A stretch of 31,764 nt of DNA from Stagonosporopsis chrysanthemi (lineage: Eukaryota > Ascomycota > Dothideomycetes > Pleosporales > Didymellaceae): NCBI GenBank assembly GCA_022560025.1, contig JAFISE010000270.1:1-31764 (forward strand), given 5' to 3'. A program made the translations under genes and the position numbers. Shown in pieces: positions 19,528-31,670 of this stretch; position 1 is the stretch's first letter, and each line of letters starts with the position of its first letter. A model generated the notes under the pieces. That model searched no databases. It was not told the origin of the DNA and saw only the letters and a list, made by a program, of their open reading frames with translations.

Positions 19528-20521
19528 TCAGAGAAAGTCGTCGTCTGCGAGGTCGGACATCGTACCCTTGCGTTCTTCGACGGCCGGACGGGCCTCGCCC
19601 TCGCGCCTGTCGTCGCGCTCACGGTCGCTGCGCTCACGGTCGCCACGGTCGTCGTCACGGTCGCGGACATCCTTCATCTCGCGGTCACCGTCGACGGGGC
19701 TCCGAGACCTATCGCGGTCGCGGCGCTCGTAATCGCGCTCGCGGTCCTTGCGGGGCGAGCCGCCACGCTCACGACGAGGGGAGACGCTGCGGCGGCGAGG
19801 AGAACGGTCGCCGCGGGCAGGCACACCGCGGTCGTCGCCGCGAGAGCTACGGTCGCCACGGTCGCTGCGAGGGCGGTCGCGGCCCGAGTCGAAGCGCCAG
19901 GATGCCGAGGGAGGTGTGCGGGCCCACTGGGCATCATCAGCCAAGGCTCTAGCGGTCAGCGGTCAGGTGTGCGGACGTACCTCGATCTTGAGCAAGTCGT
20001 CGCGGCCAATGCGCTTGTTGTGCATCTCGTGATAGGCGTCATCGGCATCGCGACGGCTCTCGTACTCGACGAAGGCGAAGCTGCTGGGCAGTTAGCGCCA
20101 GGCGGGCGGGTGGGCAAGGAAATACTCACAGCCGGGAGGACGCCGAGCGCGGGGCGGGGATGTCGCAGCGGACAAGGCGACCGTACCTTGAAGCGTGTTA
20201 GAGATGGCTGACGGCGGTGCGGTGCGGAAAGGGCGACGAGGAGCGGGCGCGGCGGCCGGCAGGCGCACAAGCGCCGAGGGGAGGAGCGAGGGGGACGGCG
20301 CGCGCGTTGGGCAAGTGCAGGCGCAGGCGCAGGCGCTGGCGCGGGGAGGAAGTGCAGGACATGGACGCGCACAGGTCGAGCGAGGGGCGACGACGACAGC
20401 GACGGCGGTCGGGGAGAGGGCGGTGCAGGACGTACCGTTCGAACTCGTAGGCGAGGTCGCGGGCGCGGGTGCCGTGGCCGAAGCCCGTGACGTAGAGGGT
20501 GGTGCCGCCGCCGCGAGACAT
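19528..20521 (-). CDS. SR-type RNA-binding protein (one RRM plus RS domain)
   Basis: A predicted 213-aa pre-mRNA splicing factor of the SR family, acting in the nucleus. Exons on the minus strand: 20521-20436, 20186-20130, 20080-19981 and 19926-19528 (stop TGA). All three introns are GT-AG; their branch-like motifs are CTAAC in introns 1 and 2 and CTGAC/CTGAT in intron 3. Joining them gives one RRM (residues about 8-81) with RNP2-like LYVTGF (9-14) and RNP1-like RLFAFVEYE (47-55), then WARTPPSASWRF (82-93), then an Arg/Ser/Asp-rich tail (about 95-190) with RSPRRRS and DRSRSP blocks and an acidic end (DLADDDFL). The RRM core and the WARTPPS linker match SR proteins of filamentous ascomycetes as I know them. 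The start is the first Met before the RRM. The gene is divergent from the sirtuin gene. The acceptor of exon 3 could also be 3 nt upstream, adding one Ser. Confidence 0.88.
20187..20435 (-). other. Long first intron of the SR protein gene (249 nt)
   Basis: It interrupts the RRM after residue 28. Donor GTACGT, branch-like TCTAACA and acceptor TTCAAG are visible. It is about five times longer than introns 2 (20081-20129) and 3 (19927-19980) and contains a GCGCAG repeat (about 20318-20340). Confidence 0.75.
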
Positions 20522-21538
20522 GGTGGAGCTGGTATCAGGGCGGAATGTGGGTGCAGTGATACAGACGCGGTGGTTGAGACGGGCTGTGACAGCGCCGGGG
20601 CGAGGAGATGGCTAGGAGATGGTCGTCAGCGCGCGGCGAAAGCTTCAAGGCCACACGGAGCTAGCCGCCTTGGCACCGCACGCGATGGCTGGCTGGCGCT
20701 GCCGACGTGACGGGACGTGGATGAGCGCGTCCGCAGAGTTCGCTTCACTTATCACTAAACAATGTGCGGGCTCTGCTCTTCTGTCTCAGCGAGGATCTGA
20801 CGGACGCCGGATGATCTGATGTGACGGACGCCGAATGATCTTGTCTGGTCCTGTAGAGTGACTGCGCAGGCTTGACACAGCCACCAGCATGTCACAGCTG
20901 TATACAGCCTTCGCAGACTCTACCAACCGTTGGTGCAGCCTGCAACTCTGCAGACACGCGACCGTTGCGAAAGAACTGAGAATTACGAGAGAATCGAGCA
21001 TTATGAAAGAATCGAGCATACTGCATCCAGCACATGCACGCTGCGTCGCTGACCTGGCACGCAGGTGCGTCTTCAGAGCTCCATGGAGAACGAATCCTGC
21101 TCCATTCTCAGCACTGCAGAACCCCCAAGTCGTGTCATCCATCCATCAATTGCAAGAAGCTATACCATTGCGAATATCACAGTCTACTTCATCATGTCAT
21201 GTGTAGATGGTGAGCTACCATTTCCTCGCACTCCTATTGGCCACGCTCAGGCGCAACAATGACGCAGCCCCGCGATAATAGCTCGAGATTGTTTCGAGCA
21301 CTACAACAGTCGCAACCGCTGTCCAACGTTCCACACCTAGCAGTATCCGTCGTGCAGCTGACCTCCACTCTCACTCGTGACCCTCTAGACGCCCGTATCT
21401 CTCAAAGACTCCAAAATAGGTCGCCGACGCCAGGAATACCGCCACCAGGCTCAAGAGGATAAGCCGCGGCGCAAAGACAAAGCAGAGAAGGGCAGACCGA
21501 AGAACAGAAACAGAGGACAGGCTGGGAGAGTTCGCAAG
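20522..21538. promoter_or_regulatory. Shared upstream region of two divergent genes
   Basis: About 1 kb between the start codons of the SR protein gene (minus) and the sirtuin gene (plus), presumably holding both promoters. A CCAAT box lies on the minus strand (ATTGG at about 21236-21240). The last 100 bp before the sirtuin ATG are rich in AG, typical of a 5' leader. No other gene was recognised. Confidence 0.5.
20797..20841. repeat. Short direct duplication
   Basis: Two copies of about 21 bp, YTGACGGACGCCGRATGATCT-like, at 20797-20817 and 20821-20841, 24 bp apart, in the upstream region between the two genes. Confidence 0.8.
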
Positions 21539-22835
21539 ATGGGTAACGAAGAGTCGTCCATGGTGGATCCGTCCACCCGGCCATTCACACTGAGCGCGCG
21601 GTCGACCGAGGCGCTGGCGCAATACATCAAGGAGGGCAAGGCGAAGAAGATAGTCGTTCTGGTGGGTTCATGCTCGCACCAAAAACGCTGCTGTATTCTG
21701 ACATCACACAGACTGGAGCCGGCATCTCAACGTCAGCTGGCATCCCTGACTTCCGCTCGCCAGAGACTGGCCTCTACGCCAACCTCGAGCGTCTCAACCT
21801 CCCACACCCCGAGGCTGTCTTCGAGCTGTCCTTTTTTCGCGAAAACCCCCTCCCCTTCTACACACTCGCGCAAGAGCTGTACCCCGGGAAATACCGGCCA
21901 ACCATCACACACTCCTTCATCAACCTGCTCCATCAAAAAGGGCTGCTGCTCAAGCTCTTCACCCAGAATATCGACTGCCTCGAGCGCGAAGCCGGCGTCC
22001 CAGGCGACAAGATCATCGAAGCCCACGGCAGCTTCGCAGAGTGCGCTTTCCACATCCTTCCTTTCCATTCTTCTACTGACCACCTCCCAGCCAAGCCTGC
22101 ATCGACTGCAAAAAATCCTACCCGAAACCGCAGATGCTCTCGCACATCAAGAACAAAACCGTCCCCCACTGCGTCGACAGCGCCTGCAACGGCCTCGTGA
22201 AGCCCAAAATCGTCTTCTTCGGCGAGCAGCTGCCCCGCGAGTTCTTCGACAACATCGATCTCGTCGCCGACGCAGACCTGTGCATCGTCCTCGGCACCTC
22301 GCTGTCCGTGCACCCCTTCGCCTCCCTGCCGCAGCAAGTCCCCGACGCCGTACCGCGCCTGCTCATCAACATGGAAGCCGTGGGTGCGCTGGGGTCGCGC
22401 CCAGACGACGTGCTGATCCTCAAGGACTGCGATACAGGGGTGCGGGAGCTGGCGCGGGCGGTGGGGTGGGAGGGCGAGTTGGAGGAGTTGTGGCGGGCGA
22501 CGGAGCGGGAGGGGCAGTTTGTTCCCGAGGGGAGGAAGCACGATGTGGACGAGGGTAAGGCGGTGGCGAAGAGCAGGGACGAGAAGCTGCAGGATGAGGT
22601 CGACAAGCTTACGAGGGATATCGACAAGACGCTGAAACTCGGCCACGACCAGCAGAAGTGGATGCACGAGCATGTCTCGAGCGCCGAGCAACAAGCCGCA
22701 AGCCCGGACGCCCGACCACAAGACGCCGCGGACCCGCGCGTCCTCGCGCCTGTCGCGAAGGAGGGCCCGGGGCTAAACCACATCTTCCCGTTCTTGTCTG
22801 ACGACAAAAAGGGCGGGGGGAGCAGCAACTTGTAG
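21539..22835 (+). CDS. hst2: Hst2-type NAD-dependent protein deacetylase (sirtuin)
   Basis: A predicted 398-aa class I sirtuin that removes acetyl groups from lysines of histones and other proteins using NAD; Hst2 of yeast is mainly cytoplasmic. Exons: 21539-21661, 21712-22040 and 22091-22835 (stop TAG). The two 50-nt introns are GT-AG, with CTGAC branch sites. Joined sequence: TGAGISTSAGIPDFRSP (residues 42-58, NAD-binding), TQNID (125-129), catalytic His 146 in EAHGSF, zinc Cys 154, 157, 178 and 183, KPKIVFFGE (188-196) and a GTSLSVHPFASL NAD-contact loop. A charged, helical-looking C-terminal extension follows (about residues 300-370, rich in Lys/Asp/Glu), as in Hst2 proteins. The first ATG (ATGGG) lies just before the conserved core, consistent with Hst2 and without a long N-terminal domain such as Sir2 carries. 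All key residues are present. Confidence 0.92.
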
Positions 22836-23840
22836 GACCTGGCGCTGCGTATCTTGCACATCTGAGCGGGTGATTCTTTTCTTCGGCGCCCGGTGTTGGG
22901 GTTAAATGTTGTTTAGGATATCTACTCCAGCCATCTCGTCACGTCACGGTGGTGGTGCTGGTACCGCATAACGAGACCACGACGACACATCCAAGTCCAC
23001 ACCCCCTTCCTCTCCTTCCCTACACGCAATGACGAGATCCTCGAATAGTAGAGCCGGAAAATCGCCATATCTCCGTCCTCAATCCTCAGTCGACGGCTGA
23101 GATCAGAACCAAGCAGCGCGCGCGCAAACCTTTCCCCCGCGCGCTCCATACCCCCAAGCTCTTTAGTCTAACCATCCCCCCTCATGTCCCACAAACAGGA
23201 CAAAAACAGATCCATGATTCCGGGCGCAATCACTGTGGCGTTGGAAACACGTGCACATTCACCTACACATGCAAGACTGCACACAAACATCCAGCTTTCC
23301 CCGTGTTTCTTCCTGTCCAGATGCCCTCCACCCCCCACCCCCCCTTGCCGTGGATACATCAGGTTAAGAGAAACAAGGGGCGGACTATCTCCTGTGGAGA
23401 GGGTGTGAAGGCGGCGGGGGGGGGGGCATGAAAAAGCTGCCTCTTTCTCTCTTTTTTTCTCCTTCTCGAGAGAACTGCAATCTATGATCAAATCAGGTTC
23501 ACGCGAAAAAAAAAATCTTGACCTTGATGTGTTTGGTGGGGCAAGGACATGGCATCTTGCGTTGTCACAACACACGCAACACAATATAGGTATGCACAGA
23601 TGTGGTTTTCTCGCAGCGTCGTTGGGGGGTTTGGGTACGGGTACGGAAAGCGGCATGATGTGGTGACTTGACGTTTTTGACGTGGCGATTGTGGGATTGT
23701 TGGTCAAATCCTTCGTACTTGTCTGTCGTCGTTTCGGAGTAGTGGAGGGGAAGACGGACGGACGCCATGTCAAATGCGTAAGGGTCTTTTGCAGTGATTT
23801 GCTACCTGGTTGTGTTTAGGGGGGGGCGTTGAGTTGTTTT
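22836..23840. other. Intergenic region downstream of hst2
   Basis: It holds the presumed 3' end of the sirtuin transcript. An 11-base G run lies at 23416-23426, and several T/C-rich and A-rich runs follow at about 23440-23515. A 201-codon open frame on the minus strand (23168-23773) has no recognisable domain and an unlikely composition; I do not call it a gene. Confidence 0.45.
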
Positions 23841-24787
23841 GATCACGGACAGAGAGACACATGGATACGCTGTGATGTCGTTTGTAGTACGGATAGAAAG
23901 ACGCACAGCAGTCTGTCAGTTTCGTTTTGGTTACAGGACACGAGACGTACAGATAGGAGGTTGAGTTTCTTCTGGCACAGACAGTTATGCTTTCGTTGGA
24001 TGCACGCTCGAGAGGAGAGACATAGGCGAAAGACAGGTCATTTTAAGAGAAAGACGACATAAGCAGGGACATGGTTATGCAAATGCGGCCTTTTTGGGAA
24101 TTGAGACGTAATATTCCTGATCAGAGTTGGATTTGAGGATGAGAGGCAGATTGAGAGTTGATCTGGGATATCGAGGGGCAACAGCGCCGGACACATGTGC
24201 CGTAGGGTCAGTGATTGTGGACGACCAGAAGTCGGAAGTGTGCTCGTTTGAAATCATGGTATCGTAGAGTTGGGGAAAAGGAGAGACACATCGAGATCTT
24301 GGTCGTTCTTTGTAATGAACATGTCTCTGTCGTAGGTACGGTTTTCATCAACATCCGGAAGCAAAGATCATGCTTGTTTGGGATTAAAGTAGAGCCGAGG
24401 AAAAGGAGAGAAACAGCAAAATCCACGGATCACATTTTGATCAACAAAGAAGAGAAGACACACATAAAAGTCTGTGTCATGTCTTTTCAAGACACAAGGT
24501 CCTTCACTAATTTTGCTCCTGTGAACGGTGCTTTTATGTAGTACCGGCAGTTGAAGAAGAGAAGAGACACATTTCACTTTTGCTTTTCGAATATCATGGA
24601 AAAGCACACCAAAAGGCTGTGGCCGAAATCTCGTGGTAATGCTGGTTGGAAAAGAAGAGAGACACATGAGCCGACGAGTTGCAATCTTTGAGGTTCAGAC
24701 ATAGCCATGTTGGGCTGTGCAACAGCGTTTTGTGGTGTCCAAAACTAAGCACGGTTATTGATGTCTTTTGGAAAGAAGGAAGAGAGA

Positions 24788-24815
24788 GAAGAAGAAGAAG
24801 AAGAAGAAGAAGAAG
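24788..24815. repeat. GAA microsatellite
   Basis: About nine GAA units in a row, within a purine-rich motif copy of the larger array. Confidence 0.9.
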
Positions 24816-27800
24816 GAAACATGCATCAAAACCCTTATCATTTTTCTTGGTGAGAAGGTGCCAGCAGACATATTTCAGCTTCGTCGTTAATTTCCAGGAA
24901 CTAGAATGTGACGCTCCAGGTATAGGCTGTGATCAGGACAGATAGTTATGCATCTTTTAAGATACAAGCAAGGCCACCAAGCACATCGCTTCGGAACTGC
25001 CGGTTTTAGAGGACATGACTGCGTTGGCTTCGACTTGTGTTCAACAAAGAGAGAACAGAGAAGATGCATTGACGCTCATGACGTTCATTTTCAGACAAAG
25101 AAGAAACCGGCAAACACATGGCGTTGCGTACTGGCGAATTCTACACGGCGTTCCTGATTTGCGGCGCTTTTGGGGCAGAAGAGAGACATGGAGTTCAGCC
25201 TGTTGCAATTTGTAGACGCACAGGGAAAAGCGGCAAGAATATGGGAGTTCTCAGCACGTATTTTAGGCGAACACAGCCCTTATCGCGATTCTTGGTGGCG
25301 AGAATAGGAGAGATATACCCGAAAGCCCTGTGATATTGATTTAAATTGAGGGTGACACAAGCAGCCACACTTGACCGCGGAAAAAGGCTTTTGGAATGAT
25401 CATATTTTGCTCATTTTGACAAAGAGAGAAGGAAAAGACGCATCAGTCTGGATCGTATTCCTTGGAGAACAGAAAAAGGCCAACGCAGACACATATTGTT
25501 GCGAACCTGCAGCTTTCTCATACCAACATACGAGGTGAGTGCTATTGTTTGGTTTCGAGATAGAGGATCAGAAAAGACACATGCAACTGCGCGTTGTAGA
25601 GTTGAAGCACAGAAAAAGCGAAATCGCACATGGTGTCCATGATCTGTTAGTTTCAAGACTATAATCAAGCTCCAAGATTGAATTGTGTCGACGAAGAGAG
25701 GGAAGCTCAGAGATGTGCGTCTTATACGCAGGAAGTCCCGACAGAAACATGGTTTGTTCGGACATTGCATGTTTCGATGAACGATAGTGATGTTTTGAAA
25801 GTAGTTCAAGACCGGTCAGGGAAGGAAAAGCACATGGATCGTTTTCATATTTGGTCTGAGGCAGGTAGAAGGCACTGATAAAGACATCTTGAGAATCCTG
25901 CAATGCAGATATTCATGATTCAGACACTAGACCAAAGCCGTGATTCAGCTCGCGTAGAGGGAACAGGCAAGATACATCTTCCGCCCGTTGTATTGCTGAT
26001 GTTAGGTCCCGGAGGAGCCAAGCAGAACATGCTCTCAGTTTCTGCCTAATTCTGAAACAACGAAACATGGGTGTGTATTTTGACCGCTTATAAAGACCCG
26101 AAGAGACACATTCTCATAAGTTGTGTTGTTGGAAATGGGCAGTAATTACATCGTGTTTCTGGGTATCGCCTTTGGATAACAAGCAAAGTCTATGATCTGC
26201 TTCGTGTTTTAGACAGAGAGGCGGACCAAAGAAGGGGAGGTTAATTCGATGATGAATTCCAGCAAGCCATAGAGCTGCAAGAACATACATGTGACTGTGT
26301 TTGGTTTTCTGCACTGAAAGAAAACATCTTTATCGATTTGAGAGCCGAGGGAAGAGAAGAGAAAGACAACGACGTATCACTATCTGTCTCGTTTGGATAA
26401 TTGACAGAAGACGCAAGCAAACATATCGTGCTGCTTGTAGCTAGCTGTAGCCAGATTCTTCATCCGAGACGCTTTCGAGAAGAGAAAGGGGCATAGGTGA
26501 TTATGGATGTCGCTTAAGGTACAGGAATAAACAACGTGTATGAGGATTTTGGATCGGTCGACTTCGAACAACATGTCGGGTTGTCAGTGCGCTTTCGAAT
26601 TGGAGAAGCTAGAACGAAACAAAGTGCTGGATATCATTCAGATGGCCTTGAGGAAAAAGGGATGCCAGCAAACACATCATGACTTTCTCCAACTGCTTTC
26701 TGCTAAGGGAGAGAAAGCAAGGGCCGTAGTTTGAACTGCTTTTGAGGAAGGAGAAAAGCCACATCATGAACCGAGCCATTCGCAGTACAAATAAACGCGA
26801 AGAGTGTATACTGAGTCATGATACGAGTTTCAAGTAATTTGCATGGGTTTAGAAGGCTTGTATCTGACGAAGAAAGAAGGGAAAGACGCACCAAATACCA
26901 GGCTCATATTCTGTAGCAAACATGAAGCCGGCAAGCGTTGAAAGACTCTGGATTCACAAGTTCCGCAAAGTAATGATCTTCATCCAAGCTCCTGTTCAAT
27001 GGGAGAGGAGAGACAGGCGAAATGATACCTACGTTGTTGGTTTTGAGGCAAAGAAGGCGCCTACCACAGACATATGACGGTATGAAATTTGTTTTTAGAA
27101 TACAGGATCGGTGCTACTTTTGAGTAAGATTGGTGGTAGAACAATCGAGAGCAGGCCAGGTTCGTATGATCAAAGGGCCGCATGCCGAGTTGTCCCAGAA
27201 TATTTTTCAGTGCGAAAAGCAAGGATCTTGATAGGAACATTGTCGAACAAAAGACATATCATCTGGGCGTTAAGAGACCAGGCATACCTCAGATAGCGTG
27301 AAGTGACATCAGTTTAAGACACAAAAAGTCCAAGTCTCCATTTGTGCCGAGAATCATTGTGGGAAAGCAAAGAAAAGCACATGACTCGATTCTCTGAGCC
27401 CTTCTGACAATTCGAGAGAGTTAATCAACACATCGAGGCATGACTTTCATGCTATTAGGTCATCTGTAATCTCACAGTGTAGAGAAGCGCTGAGTAGAGG
27501 GACGAGCGTGGAAGATATGTATGGTATCGATGAAGGTTTGGAATTACGAACGGGAAGTCAGAGCCTTTTCTGAAAGTACTGACACGAGAATTGGCAATAT
27601 CATGACTGTGCATTAAGAATATTTTAGGCCATGGATTTGGCGTACCCGCAAAGACATACATTGGAAGTTGTTGTATTGGTATGTACGGCAAGACATGGAC
27701 ATCCTGGTATAGCGTTTTGTGTCAGGGATGTAAGTTGACGAGTCTTAGATTTCGAGAATGCATGGCGCCGGAAGAAAAGGGAAAAGAAGAAGAAGACCAT

Positions 27801-30780
27801 GGCAACAAGGTAGCGAGAGTGAGGGGATGTACCTTCTTGGGCTACATGGTCGATGAGAAGAGGAGACAGAGACATAAGGCGTGGACGCTGGTAATTTTGC
27901 TCCATTCATGTGTGGTGGCAAATGTCAATCTCTGACCTTGGACATCTTTGATGCATAGCGGAAAGGGCGGAAAGGGAAATTGCTCACAGACGCCCTTCGT
28001 GGAGCTCACAAAGATATTGCATATTATAGGTTCATCTTGACAACAGAAGGAGTATATCGCAACTTGTTCTCTTCAGAGCAAACTTTTTGAGCCGTTTGTG
28101 AGCGTCAAAGTAGTTCCAAGTCCAGAATTTTCGCTCCCGTGATGCATGAAGAACCAGCGGAAAGTCTGATATAGACCATGTGGAGGAATGGCAAAGACAT
28201 GCACTGAAAGATATGCAAGTTAAGCAGCAAAGAGAAAAGAGAAGCGTGCAAGTTCTGTGGTAAAGATTCTGGTGGGCATAAGGCGAGACAGCATATTTCT
28301 GACCTTGAACATGAAGCTGCATATGGTTGAGAGAAAGATATCAGTTGGTGCTTAGAGCATTCCCATGAATCTTCACTCGATCCTCTTGAGATAATGCAGG
28401 TGGCGATGTACACGTGAGAACAGATTGACCATGTGATGTTGGACCAATAAGTAGGCGGACAAAGTTGTTGAGGTCCGAACAGATCAGGGAAACAGTGCAG
28501 TGGATCAGACGAGAATTTGAACATGATGAACTCAAATTGCCGTTTCGGGCTAGCAAAAGCTCTCTTGAAAATAAGAGCCTGAGAACAGAAGTGAACAATG
28601 GTTTGTGTTTATACGCAGCTCAATTTCGAAGGCTCGCAGAAAGGATAAGCACATGCTCGCGGTATCACAGAGGCCAAGAGAACGGCAGAGATAGACAGAA
28701 CAAACAAAGTAGTAGAATCTGCTGTTTGACGATAGATAGCATCTAACAGAGGCTTAGAAAAAGAGAAGAGCGCAAGGCAGGTCAGAAATAGAGTCTGCCT
28801 CTTTCAGTTTTAGTCCATGTGTTCAGCTGTTGTATTCTTTCAACCCATGTAGACAGCGAACTTTACTTTCAGTAATCTCAGAGATCTCAAATGCTATTCA
28901 GAAAATTTGACCTAGAGGATGAAGGCCTCTTGCTGAGCTACGGAGTTTTAGACTCCAGCGATTCCTTCCTAAGGATACAGAGAATGGGCAGACACGCATA
29001 CTTGCCAGGACCTCGAAACAGGTCATCAGAAACATTGACCGGATATTGTGACCATTCGGAACCGAAAGGCTGGAAAGGACGTTCTGTAATTCAAAACCCA
29101 ACCCGAGGAGCCACGGGTACACACATGCTTGTAGAGTTGTTTATCTGGCATACAAAACTCATCAATCTCTTTCGGAACAGAATAAATATGATGTAAGTCT
29201 GAGCTGCGTGAAACAGTCCATTAAATCAGAGAGAAACGAAAGAGACATATGCAAAACGCGCTCTAGCTTCACGCGCTTTGGGAACGATGAAAATGTAGTC
29301 TACTTTGCAAACAACGTCTTTAGGAAAGGGAAAAGAAAATCTGAGAACATCGAGGGGTATTGACCATATTTGCCGGAAAGCAAGCCACAAGATATGGTGA
29401 AGGTTCTGATAGAGGCAAGTGGCGAGCAGAGCAGACATTACGCCACCCTGCGCACAGTTCGGTCCATGGAGATCACAGCAGACTTTTTGATAACCATGGG
29501 GACATGATGGGTCGATGATATGGAAAATTTCAGTTGACGTTGGGCGCCCTAGCCAAAGACGAGGTTGACTACAGAACAAAGCCATAGAAATAGACACTTA
29601 AGACTTCGAGAGTTACACATGAGAGATCTAGCCAGACAGACACATGTCGGTTCTTATCTTTGACTTTGGGGAAAGAGCAGATGTGCAAATATGCACCCAG
29701 ATTTAGGTCATTACGTATGTCGACGTGGGTGCGACAAACCAGACATGAAGCAGAGACCTGCCTGCTTCGAGAAAGAGTCAAACAGCAAAAACATCGAATT
29801 CGGGTGTTTTCATTTTGCGATGTTGAGAACAAAATGACTGTTATGGTTGGTTGAATGAAGAGGATGACAGGTTGGAGGTTTGAGCCTATACAAGTGTGAT
29901 TCTCGAGACGAACAGACATAACTTGAATGCGTTCCGGTTTGACAAGACAAAAAAACATCCTTATCAACACTTTTGAATTGAGATGTTCAGAACATATTGG
30001 ATTCGTGGTTGGAAGAGGGAAGAGGATAGCAGACGGGCGGACTGAGCTGATATAAGCGACCTTTGAGCAGACCAGATGCATGGTATCATCTCCGCGCGGC
30101 AGTAATTTCGAGTGGACACAACGTGCTGCGCCGGCATGGTCTGGCCGATGTGGAATTTTCAGATCAAGGACAAGCAGACATGTAACATTTTACGATGAGT
30201 CTTGTTTCAACCATCCGAACAACCCATTTACCCATATTCTTTCGGGTTGGTGACAGCGTCCATAATTTGACATGGCACGCTTGAAAAGCGAATTCGCACA
30301 GCAAAACATTGCCATACCGTTCAGGCACTTTCAATCCCGCGTGCTTATCAATCCAGCGTTCCCTTGCACATCAAGCATCTGAATGATGACTTGGAAGAGC
30401 AGGACATCCTTCCACGCAGCAATTGTTTACGCAGCAAACACTCCTTGACAAGTCCATTGGTTCGCTACTCCAACCCTTTTAGAAAAAAAAGACAATCCTA
30501 ATGAAGGCAGACAGACGACACCAGCATTGCAGTTCTCAACAAACTTTTCCAGAAATAAGACAGAAACACCATGGCGTCACTCAGACAAAATTCCAGAGCA
30601 GAAAAAGAGACTCCACATTCCCGCCATTCTCAAACCTTTGATTTTCAGAACGAAATATCAGGAACAGCCATGAAGAATCAATGACTGTCTTTTGATAGGA
30701 ATAGTGGACAGACCACCAGGGCGTCCAGGACATTTGACTTTAGACATCGTCCTTGTCGCACAACATGGCGAGCGAGTTCC

Positions 30781-30794
30781 TGATGATGATGATG
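30781..30794. repeat. GAT microsatellite
   Basis: Four to five GAT units in a row. A CACAGA-type run follows at about 30851-30876. Confidence 0.7.
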
Positions 30795-31312
30795 AATAGA
30801 ACAACATGCATACGCTCTTACTGCATTTGGTGTTCTTCGAAACCCCACCACAGATCGACACAGACACAGACACACATACAGGGAAGTAGATTTTTTTGTT
30901 CTGGACAGCAGACTCCAAACAACATAATGCGTACAGGTTTTCTATTTCGATGAAGACGTTAATCATGACACATCATGACCAAGTTTCAGAAACCCCAACC
31001 GCGAAGCAAGTGAAAAAGATCGCACATTCCGTTTTCTTTGACCCAAGACTCCGAGAAACATCGCCGATTGCGATATCCGTGTTTGCGATTTTTGCCGAAT
31101 GCTGGACATGTGATTGAACAGCCTTCATTTTGGGAATTTGTAGCGCGGAGGAGGATGAGACAAATGAGGAGAGTGTTTTCCTTGACTTTTCAGACAGCAA
31201 GATCCCAAACCCCACAATCCAAACACATTACTGATTTCGATCCTGATATCGACGACATTGCCCATATAACAGACAAATCGTAGCTTTTAGAGCCAACTGC
31301 GAACGAGTCGGT

Positions 31313-31337
31313 GTCAGCGTCAGCGTCAGCGTCGTCG
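31313..31337. repeat. GTCAGC hexamer repeat
   Basis: Three GTCAGC units followed by GTCGTCG. Beyond it (31350-31377) is a C-rich stretch, and 31400-31425 repeats GTAACGGT twice around GTCACAGTGAC. Confidence 0.8.
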
Positions 31338-31620
31338 TACACGTTTTATACTTAGCCCCTCCCCCCTTCCCCGAGATCAGACCAGAAGCGTCACCCGGCC
31401 GTAACGGTCACAGTGACAGTAACGGTGTTAGGCGTCCGAGCAAACGAGACGTGGAGTGCAAACGAGGAGTGGAGCGCAGATGTGAACGCGAGTGGGGTAC
31501 CGCTACACACATGCTGACGGCGTGGGAGACGGTTAGTGTGCATGAATGACAACGTTAGTGCGGTCCTTTGGATGTAGGTTGTGATGTCGACTGCAGAGCT
31601 AGCTGGCTTGGGGGAGTGGG
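31338..31620. other. Intergenic, no gene seen
   Basis: Short repeats only. The open minus-strand frame here gets its length from proline runs encoded by the adjacent G tract and has no recognisable domain. Confidence 0.4.
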
Positions 31621-31623
31621 GAA

Positions 31624-31670
31624 GGGGGGGGGGGGGGGGGGGGGCAAGGGGGGGGGGGGGGGGGGGGGGG
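31624..31670 (+). repeat. Two long G runs, G21-CAA-G23
   Basis: Uninterrupted runs of 21 G (31624-31644) and 23 G (31648-31670), separated by CAA and preceded by GGGGGAGTGGGGAA. They could form G-quadruplex structures. Exact lengths are prone to sequencing error. Confidence 0.85.

Larger units (their letters stand above)
23841..31260. repeat. Purine-rich array of a degenerate, irregularly spaced motif
   Basis: The plus strand is markedly rich in A+G and poor in C. A motif of about 20-30 bp, roughly TTTGAGNNAGAGAAGAGACACAT, recurs. Clear copies end at 23862, 24023, 24291, 24465, 24572, 24667, 25443, 25494, 25582, 25836, 26111, 26765, 27383, 27875 and 29249, with many weaker ones (AGCAGACAT, CAAAACAT). 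Distances between good copies are often near 50 or 100 bp, and the DNA between them is not repeated. Copies become weaker to the right. Open frames are all shorter than 175 codons and lack domains. No introns, tRNA or rRNA were recognised. It may be a very old tandem array, a non-coding transcript or a regulatory array. Confidence 0.55.

Noticed and set aside
19447..20211. Plus-strand open frame of 254 codons
   Set aside because: It is antisense to the RS domain and introns of the SR protein gene; its Ala/Val repeats are mirror images of Arg/Asp/Ser-rich codons.
21539..22558. Unspliced 339-codon plus-strand frame from the sirtuin ATG
   Set aside because: It reads through both introns and leaves the sirtuin frame; splicing at 21662 and 22041 restores all sirtuin motifs.
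23168..23773. Minus-strand open frame of 201 codons downstream of hst2
   Set aside because: There is no recognisable domain, the composition is patchy, and it runs through homopolymers such as the G11 tract; likely open by chance.
23841..31260. CRISPR-like layout: short repeated motif with unrelated spacers
   Set aside because: The motif is highly degenerate, the spacing is irregular, and the surrounding genes are clearly eukaryotic with introns.
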